From NCBI RefSeq assembly GCF_000702905.1, contig NZ_JNKR01000012.1, positions 1 through 64,000 on the forward strand: a DNA stretch of 64,000 bases. The letters are read 5' to 3'. The notes under the pieces are model-generated. The model worked only from the letters and a program-made list of their open reading frames with translations. It did no database searches and had not been told where the DNA came from. Positions 59,251 to 64,000 of the stretch are shown here, one piece after another; position 1 is the first letter of the stretch, and the number at the start of each line of letters is the position of its first letter. The DNA comes from Mitsuokella jalaludinii DSM 13811 (GTDB taxonomy: Bacteria > Bacillota > Negativicutes > Selenomonadales > Selenomonadaceae). Both the position numbers and the translations under genes were made by a program.

Positions 59251-60999
59251 ATGAAGCACATCGCATTGATTGCTCTCGGAGAGAAAACATCTTACTTCTG
59301 CCGTGACCAGCTGCACAGATTGCTGGGCAATCGCATCAACATCAGCAACTATTATGCAGAGGGCAATCTGCCCCAACGGATCAAGGCGGATTTTGCCATT
59401 TTTACGAGCCGCCTTGCCTATCAGAAGACCCATACGCATCTGTCAGATGGCCTGCCCTATATGATTTCTCGGCGTTCCATCAACTACCATGAGGTCGATA
59501 AGCTATTCGAGCTACCGGCCGGCACAAACGTCCTGCTCGTCAATGACTGCATCCAGAGTGCCAACGACACCATATCCTTGTTGCAGACGCTTGGCATCGA
59601 TCATCTCAACTACTATGCATATGCTCCTGGTATGGATGATCCGAAAATGGCGAAGGTAGCGGTGACGCCAGGCGAATCTCGCTTTGTACCGCCTAGCATC
59701 GAAAAGATAGTCGACATCAAGACAAGGCTCTTGGATATCACTTCATTGGTAGAGATGTTATCGCGCATCGGGCTCCTGACGTACTATGCCGATTTCCTAT
59801 CGGCGCAATATGTCCGTGATATCATCCAGCTTATCGACAAGAACCAGCGCTATAAGAACCGGGCTGCACAACTGGAGCAGGAGCTCTGCCGGTTGGAAGC
59901 ATCTAGAAGCCAGAAGACGTCCGATGTCAACCTGCAGGCAGTCTACCACTTTGATGATATCATAGGAAGCGCACCCGCGTTGCAGTCTGCAATCCACATT
60001 GCTAAGCGCTTTGCTGATTCAGATTCCACCGTACTTATCCAGGCGCAGAGTGGCACAGGCAAGGAACTCATGGCTCAGAGCATCCACAACGCGTCTGAGC
60101 GTGCAGATGGACCCTTCGTAGCAGTCAATTTCGCAGCCATAACTGAGACGCTGCTCGATTCAGAGCTCTTCGGCTACGTCGAAGGCGCCTTCACTGGCGC
60201 ATCGCGCCATGGGGCGATTGGCCTGTTTGAGCAGGCCAATCATGGGACAATCTTTCTCGATGAGATTGGCGATGCGTCGCTTTCCTTTCAGGTGAAATTG
60301 CTACGTGTCCTGCAGGAACGCGAGATCCGTCGCGTAGGCAGCACTGTACCAATCCATATTGACGTACGCATCATTGCAGCGACGAACCAGGACCTCAAGG
60401 TCCTCATACGCCAAGGGAGATTCCGTGAAGACCTTTACTATCGCCTGAACGTGCTACCGTTGACACTACCACCACTTGCCGAACGGAAAGAAGACATCCC
60501 TGTGCTGGTAGCTGCCTTTCTCAAATCCTTCTTCCTGGACATGGGCGCTTCTGAGATGCGCGATTGGATAAAAGAAATCCTGCCGGTATTCCATCAATAC
60601 AGCTGGCCCGGCAATATCCGCGAATTGCAGAACGTTGTTGAATACCTGGCCAATGTCTGCGACGGACGACCGCGACCGGATGACCTTCCATCGAGCTTTA
60701 CTGCCACTATCGCATCCATGCGGAATCGGCAGGGAGGAGAAACGGCTGGAGAAAATCTGAAGAAGGCTGTCTTGCAGGAACTGGCCATCGCTGCGCGCAT
60801 AGGCAAGCATTTAGGGCGACGCTCTCTGGCGCGGAATCTGGATGTCCCCGAAAGCCAGATTCGCCATATCTGCCAGGATCTTGTGAAAGAGGGCGAGATC
60901 ACCCTTAAATCTGGACGCGGTGGCATCCAGCTCAGGAGAAACTGGTCAGAGATTTTGGACTCACGCGGCGATATTGCGCGGAATCAGCCCTTATTGTAA
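59251..60999 (+). CDS. Sigma-54-dependent transcriptional activator
   Basis: A 582-aa enhancer-binding protein. Residues ~1-200 are a sensory domain with some PrpR-N character. The AAA+ domain (~235-470) has the Walker A variant QAQSGTGKELM, the sigma-54 contact loop GAFTGA, Walker B TIFLDEIGD and the arginine-finger region REDLYYRLNVLPL. The C-terminal domain (~510-570) looks like a winged helix (SLARNLDVPESQIRHICQDLVKEG) instead of the usual Fis-type helix-turn-helix. It is divergent from yjiH-yjiG-iadA and most likely activates it in response to isoaspartyl peptides. The start at 59251 follows GAGGAGG. Confidence 0.92.
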   Translation: MKHIALIALGEKTSYFCRDQLHRLLGNRINISNYYAEGNLPQRIKADFAIFTSRLAYQKTHTHLSDGLPYMISRRSINYHEVDKLFELPAGTNVLLVNDCIQSANDTISLLQTLGIDHLNYYAYAPGMDDPKMAKVAVTPGESRFVPPSIEKIVDIKTRLLDITSLVEMLSRIGLLTYYADFLSAQYVRDIIQLIDKNQRYKNRAAQLEQELCRLEASRSQKTSDVNLQAVYHFDDIIGSAPALQSAIHIAKRFADSDSTVLIQAQSGTGKELMAQSIHNASERADGPFVAVNFAAITETLLDSELFGYVEGAFTGASRHGAIGLFEQANHGTIFLDEIGDASLSFQVKLLRVLQEREIRRVGSTVPIHIDVRIIAATNQDLKVLIRQGRFREDLYYRLNVLPLTLPPLAERKEDIPVLVAAFLKSFFLDMGASEMRDWIKEILPVFHQYSWPGNIRELQNVVEYLANVCDGRPRPDDLPSSFTATIASMRNRQGGETAGENLKKAVLQELAIAARIGKHLGRRSLARNLDVPESQIRHICQDLVKEGEITLKSGRGGIQLRRNWSEILDSRGDIARNQPLL

Positions 61000-61004
61000 T
61001 ATAA

Positions 61005-61277
61005 AGATTTCATCCGGGGTGCCGTTGTTCAAGCGAATCGATTGGCCGCATACTGAGGTTCCAGGAGGTACCTCTTTATTATGCATTTGCAACACCATGT
61101 CGCTTGAAACGGGAGCCGGTCAATGATTTCATTACACATTGCATCCAGGTCCGAGAGAGCATGTACGACCACCTTGTGCAGAACCTGATGGCATTGCCAG
61201 ATTGCTCCGTACAGGTGATAGACGGAGCTCGCTGGGGAAGAGCCGACAGGTCGATGCGTCATTCTCGACTCAAGTGA
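61005..61277 (+). pseudogene. Possible remnant of a LysR-type regulator C-terminus
   Basis: An open frame of 90 codons without a usable start reads ILRFQEVPLYYAFATPCRL, then REPVNDFITHCIQVRESMYD and a tail to a stop at 61277. The pattern of a Pro-Leu strand, an aromatic strand and a Phe-Ile helix resembles the end of LysR substrate-binding domains. It begins just after the activator stop codon. Evidence is weak; chance is not excluded. Confidence 0.3.
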
Positions 61278-61290
61278 ATCATCATATAGG

Positions 61291-61330
61291 AGCGTCTCTG
61301 TTGCACTTAGCAACATGAGACGCTTTTTTT
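61291..61330 (+). terminator. Intrinsic terminator
   Basis: AGCGTCTC-TGTTGC / GCAACA-TGAGACGCT stem with a 4-base loop, followed by TTTTTTT. Confidence 0.85.
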
Positions 61331-61379
61331 GCTCTCTTTCCAGAACCATCCGTATTTTGTCACTTTGGATGAAGTGCAG

Positions 61380-61674
61380 CACATCTAGGAATGTTTTTTC
61401 ACATTAAAAAACGGAATATTCACATAATAAATTTGACGAAATATTCATGGTATTGATTTAGCTATAGATTGAGTTATATAATAAGAATACTAATTTGATT
61501 ATTTAAAATATTAAGAAATCATTTCTGTTTTTATTATACTGTCAAATTAAAGCGTGCTCTATTTTTATAAATACAAAATTCGTTTACGACGCGAATCAAA
61601 TTGTAAAATATGCTATAATAAACAATGTATCAGAGAATGTTAAGAGATACTTTTATAGTATAGAGGGAATATTC
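61380..61674. other. AT-rich tract upstream of the resolvase (possible res site)
   Basis: Nearly 300 bases are about 70-75 percent AT by eye in a GC-rich window, with no coding frame. GAATATTCA-type strings recur (61410, 61440 region and 61668), and GCTATAATAA near 61611 is a good -10 for the resolvase. The composition suggests acquired DNA, and the position fits a resolvase recombination/regulatory site. Confidence 0.5.
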
Positions 61675-62295
61675 ATGAAAATAGGCTATGTCAGAGTCTC
61701 TACTGTCGAGCAGCATGAAGAACGACAGATCATCGAACTGAAAGAGAAGGCAAATGTAGAACGTATCTATAAAGATAAGTTATCCGGTAAAAATACGGAG
61801 CGACCGCAATTGAGAGCCATGATTGATTTTGCGCGTGAAGGTGACACCATCTATGTGTCCGAATTTTCGCGCTTGGCTCGCAGCACGAAGGATCTGCTGA
61901 GCATCATCCAGGACCTCCGCGAGAAGGGTGTGCAGGTCATCTCGCTTAAAGAAAATTTTGACACCTCTACGCCTGCCGGTGAACTCGCGATGACCGTATT
62001 CGCCGCCATCGCCACCTTTGAGCGTAAGATCATGTTGCAGCGCCAGGCCGAGGGCATCGCCGTTGCCAAGGCCAAGGGCGTCTACAAGGGACGGCAAAAA
62101 AAGAAAAAGCCCGCCGACTGGGACGAGCTTGTCAAGAAATACCAGAACCGCGAGATCCGCTCCGTCTCCGAGCTCATGCGCATCTGCCATGCTTCACGGC
62201 CTACCGTGTATATGTGGCTGAAGGAAAGCGGCGTGGTCTTCCACGAGCTGGAGTGGCAGAAGAAAAGATGCCACCTCGCATCCAATCAGCCCTGA
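61675..62295 (+). CDS. Serine recombinase (resolvase/invertase family)
   Basis: A 206-aa small serine recombinase. The catalytic serine is Ser9 in GYVRVSTVEQ, followed by the arginine-containing FSRLARSTKDLLSIIQ and FAAIATFERKIMLQRQAEG (helix E start), and a C-terminal helix-turn-helix (VSELMRICHASRPTVYMWLK). It would resolve plasmid or transposon dimers or invert a segment. No transposase is beside it. GAGGGAATATTC precedes the ATG. Its last bases overlap the end of the convergent zinc-ribbon gene by 10. Confidence 0.9.
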   Translation: MKIGYVRVSTVEQHEERQIIELKEKANVERIYKDKLSGKNTERPQLRAMIDFAREGDTIYVSEFSRLARSTKDLLSIIQDLREKGVQVISLKENFDTSTPAGELAMTVFAAIATFERKIMLQRQAEGIAVAKAKGVYKGRQKKKKPADWDELVKKYQNREIRSVSELMRICHASRPTVYMWLKESGVVFHELEWQKKRCHLASNQP

Positions 62296-62510
62296 TTCGG
62301 GTTCCAGCTGCTAGCGCCCAGTGGCTCAATCGGATGCGAGTCACTGAACGGAGCGCCGCAGTTCGGGCAGCCCTTGTCTTCACCGCAGCTGTCGCAGTAG
62401 AGCGTACCGCAATTGCTGCACTCATATAAGAGTTCCTTCTGTTCTTCCTTCTCCTGTGCGCCGCAGTAGCTGCAGTCATCCTGCCGGACAAATGCATTCT
62501 TATCAGCCAT
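62286..62510 (-). CDS. Small cysteine-rich zinc-ribbon protein
   Basis: A 74-aa protein with four CxxC pairs (CSYC, CSNC, CDSC, CPNC), enough for two zinc sites; the order suggests a RING/treble-clef-like or double ribbon fold. The start at 62510 follows AAAGGAACG; a GTG at 62519 would be too close to that site. It overlaps the resolvase gene end. The role is unknown. Confidence 0.7.
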   Translation of the reverse strand: MADKNAFVRQDDCSYCGAQEKEEQKELLYECSNCGTLYCDSCGEDKGCPNCGAPFSDSHPIEPLGASSWNPNQG

Positions 62511-62800
62511 GGTGATCACGTTCCTTTCGTTTGCTCGGGTGACTTCTGTTCCTTGTATCTTTCATCTGTTATCCCGAGACTCCGGCTTTGTTTTCTCGTT
62601 ACAGTTATCAGTATACGGATTTGCCGTGGCCATTTCTGTCACTATTGTCACGAAATCTGATTTCCATGTACAAACAGGATACCGAGCCTTCGACTGAAGC
62701 GGATGATACCGGAATTAGACGAATCATCAAAAAAGGGTTATGGAAAGTGGCTGACGAATGATAATAAAAAACTACGAATCAAACAAGATGGGGTGATCAA

Positions 62801-63919
62801 ATGGCTAGATACTGCCCGAATTGTGGGGCGAAGCAAGATGAGACATCGAAGTTCTGCATGAACTGCGGGACGCCGTTAGAGCCGGAAAAGAAGGATGATG
62901 TGGCAACGATACAGCAAAACACCGATGGCATGCCGTTAAAGATGGCAGCATCAGGGAGAGATGCGGGTCAGCCACATGGGCCGAAGCACTCGAAGAAACG
63001 CTATATCACACTGGGCATTGCAGCACTCGTGCTTATTGGTGCAGCAGGGTTCTTCGTAGGCAAGCAGTTCACAACTAAGGAAGATGCTGCACCTGCGGCA
63101 GAACAGTCGGCTGATGTCGTTGCGGAGAAAAAGCAGCCGGAGATGAGCAGTGATCTTTCGCTTGGTGGGCTTGACCTCGGTATCACGCTCGATGAGATGC
63201 ATAACCGCCTAGGGCAGGAGAGTTCCTCAAAGCAGGACGGGAACCACATGTATTATTTCTACGAGGGGCTCAAGGTCGGCTCTGTCGACAACAAGCTGAC
63301 ATCGCTCGTCTCCGAGAACGACGAAGTCAAGACAAAGCGCGGTATCCACCAAGGCTCAACACTCGATGAGGTCGTGAGTGCCTATGGCAATCCCACCAGC
63401 ACACTGGCGTATGATGGGAAAACTCTCTATGAATATACTTTTTCCACCATCAATGGCAAGACCGGTATCCTGCGCTTCGCCATCAATCCCGACACGAACC
63501 TCGTCGCCTACATCAGTGTCCGGATTCCCGACAGTCCGGCAAAGACTGCGCAATCCGACAAGACGGCAAACAATAACACCATTCAGGTCCTCTATATTGG
63601 TGGCAAGACTTCCGTATTGCAGCTCTCCAAGAGCAATGTCCAGCTGCACGTCGGACAGCAGCTCCATCTGATGGCTGGCGATGACAGCGGCGATGCTGGC
63701 GATTTGCGTCTGATGACGAATGGCAAACGCGATGGAATGGGCATTGTCTCGCCAACTAACTGCGTCAGCGTCAAAGGTGTCGGCAAGAAAGGCTTCAAGG
63801 GATCCAATACGGAGATGCTCATCACTGCCAACGCCCCGGGGGAAGCCGTCTTCACCGTCGTCCCAAACTACGGAAGCTGGGAAAAGGCTACGAAAATCTA
63901 CATTACGATTGTCGAGTGA
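62801..63919 (+). CDS. Zinc-ribbon membrane protein with extracytoplasmic domain
   Basis: A 372-aa protein. The N-terminal zinc ribbon is CPNCGAKQDETSKFCMNCG (residues 5-23), then a linker, a single TM helix (~69-88, LGIAALVLIGAAGFFVGKQF), and an outer domain. The middle (LGGLDLGITLDEMHNRLGQE, KRGIHQGSTLDEVVSAYGNP) shows two related SmpA/OmlA-like (BLIP-fold) motifs. The C-terminal ~110 residues are not recognised but end in a beta-rich, bacterial-Ig-like pattern (APGEAVFTVVPNYGSW). Of the same ribbon type as the 47855 protein. GATGGGGTGATC precedes the ATG. Confidence 0.72.
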   Translation: MARYCPNCGAKQDETSKFCMNCGTPLEPEKKDDVATIQQNTDGMPLKMAASGRDAGQPHGPKHSKKRYITLGIAALVLIGAAGFFVGKQFTTKEDAAPAAEQSADVVAEKKQPEMSSDLSLGGLDLGITLDEMHNRLGQESSSKQDGNHMYYFYEGLKVGSVDNKLTSLVSENDEVKTKRGIHQGSTLDEVVSAYGNPTSTLAYDGKTLYEYTFSTINGKTGILRFAINPDTNLVAYISVRIPDSPAKTAQSDKTANNNTIQVLYIGGKTSVLQLSKSNVQLHVGQQLHLMAGDDSGDAGDLRLMTNGKRDGMGIVSPTNCVSVKGVGKKGFKGSNTEMLITANAPGEAVFTVVPNYGSWEKATKIYITIVE

Positions 63920-63925
63920 AGCAGC

Positions 63926-63949
63926 AAAAAGCCTAGCGCTGGACTTTTT
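63926..63949 (+). terminator. Terminator; AGTCCAGC palindrome family
   Basis: AAAAAGCCTAGCGCTGGACT plus TTTT is a slightly diverged copy of the palindrome at 31482 and ends the zinc-ribbon membrane protein gene. Nothing further is seen from 63950 to the window end. Confidence 0.7.
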
Positions 63950-64000
63950 CAATTAAAATGCGGCCAGGAATCTTCTCACTTCAGTCAGGAGAGGAATGGC

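Noticed and set aside
61029-61382. Minus-strand ORF of 117 aa
   Set aside because: It runs through a strong plus-strand terminator, has no good ribosome site and resembles no family; the plus frame at 61005-61277 looks slightly more protein-like.

Overview
The window reads as plasmid or secondary-replicon DNA of a Negativicutes bacterium, most likely Selenomonadaceae (Selenomonas or Mitsuokella type). Reasons are the Firmicute-like ribosome binding sites (AGGAGG/AAAGGAG), the high GC coding bias, the mix of Gram-negative envelope genes (Bcr/MdtG-like MFS pump, MoaF-like exported protein) with anaerobe genes (rubrerythrin, DcuC-type carrier), and two plasmid-type Rep_3 initiators with iteron origins about 17 kb apart. 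The genus is an inference. No rRNA, tRNA or CRISPR array was found.

Layout. 1-6 kb: 3' end of an Rpn-family nuclease gene plus a decayed partial duplicate, a MmcQ/YjbR gene behind a promoter-leader-terminator unit, rubrerythrin, a MoaF-like exported protein, an NAD(P)-binding protein, then origin 1 (iterons, DnaA box, rep). 6-15 kb: IS21-like end remnant, a membrane EAL protein, an L,D-transpeptidase, and a ROK-regulated sugar/polyol operon (SDR, FGGY kinase, GPH symporter, cytidylate-kinase-like protein). 15-39 kb: a run of very large c-di-GMP proteins, all on the minus strand, interrupted by origin 2 (rep, eight iterons, three DnaA boxes, a regular 64-bp-period repeat), an MFS pump, a DUF134-NifX fusion, glutathione peroxidase and an exported esterase. 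39-47 kb: OhrR with its operator, an M20 amidohydrolase divergent from a DcuC-like carrier plus AbgA-like peptidase pair, MFS, flavodoxin-type reductase, metallophosphoesterase. 47-56 kb: a large zinc-ribbon/Sel1 protein next to a long Flp-type pilin, a nitroreductase fragment between two palindromes, DUF1848 with a cysteine-rich partner, and two overlapping WYL regulators. 56-64 kb: iadA-yjiG-yjiH isoaspartyl dipeptide operon with a sigma-54 promoter and a divergent sigma-54 activator, an AT-rich tract with a serine resolvase, and zinc-ribbon proteins.

How it works together. The dominant theme is c-di-GMP turnover: one probable cyclase (CHASE-GGDEF-PAS), two giant proteins with EAL plus an intact C-terminal GGDEF, and three EAL proteins whose GGDEF is degenerate, one of these split by a frameshift and next to its own paralogue. 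Catabolic units (polyol; aminoacyl/peptide derivatives; isoaspartyl dipeptides) and oxidative-stress genes (rubrerythrin, glutathione peroxidase, OhrR) make up the rest.

The strongest unexplained signals are non-coding: a ~155-bp element present twice with compensatory stem changes, a 4 x 22-bp repeat at 64-bp period beside origin 2, two families of dispersed palindromes at gene ends, and a ~230-nt structured leader upstream of the MmcQ gene.
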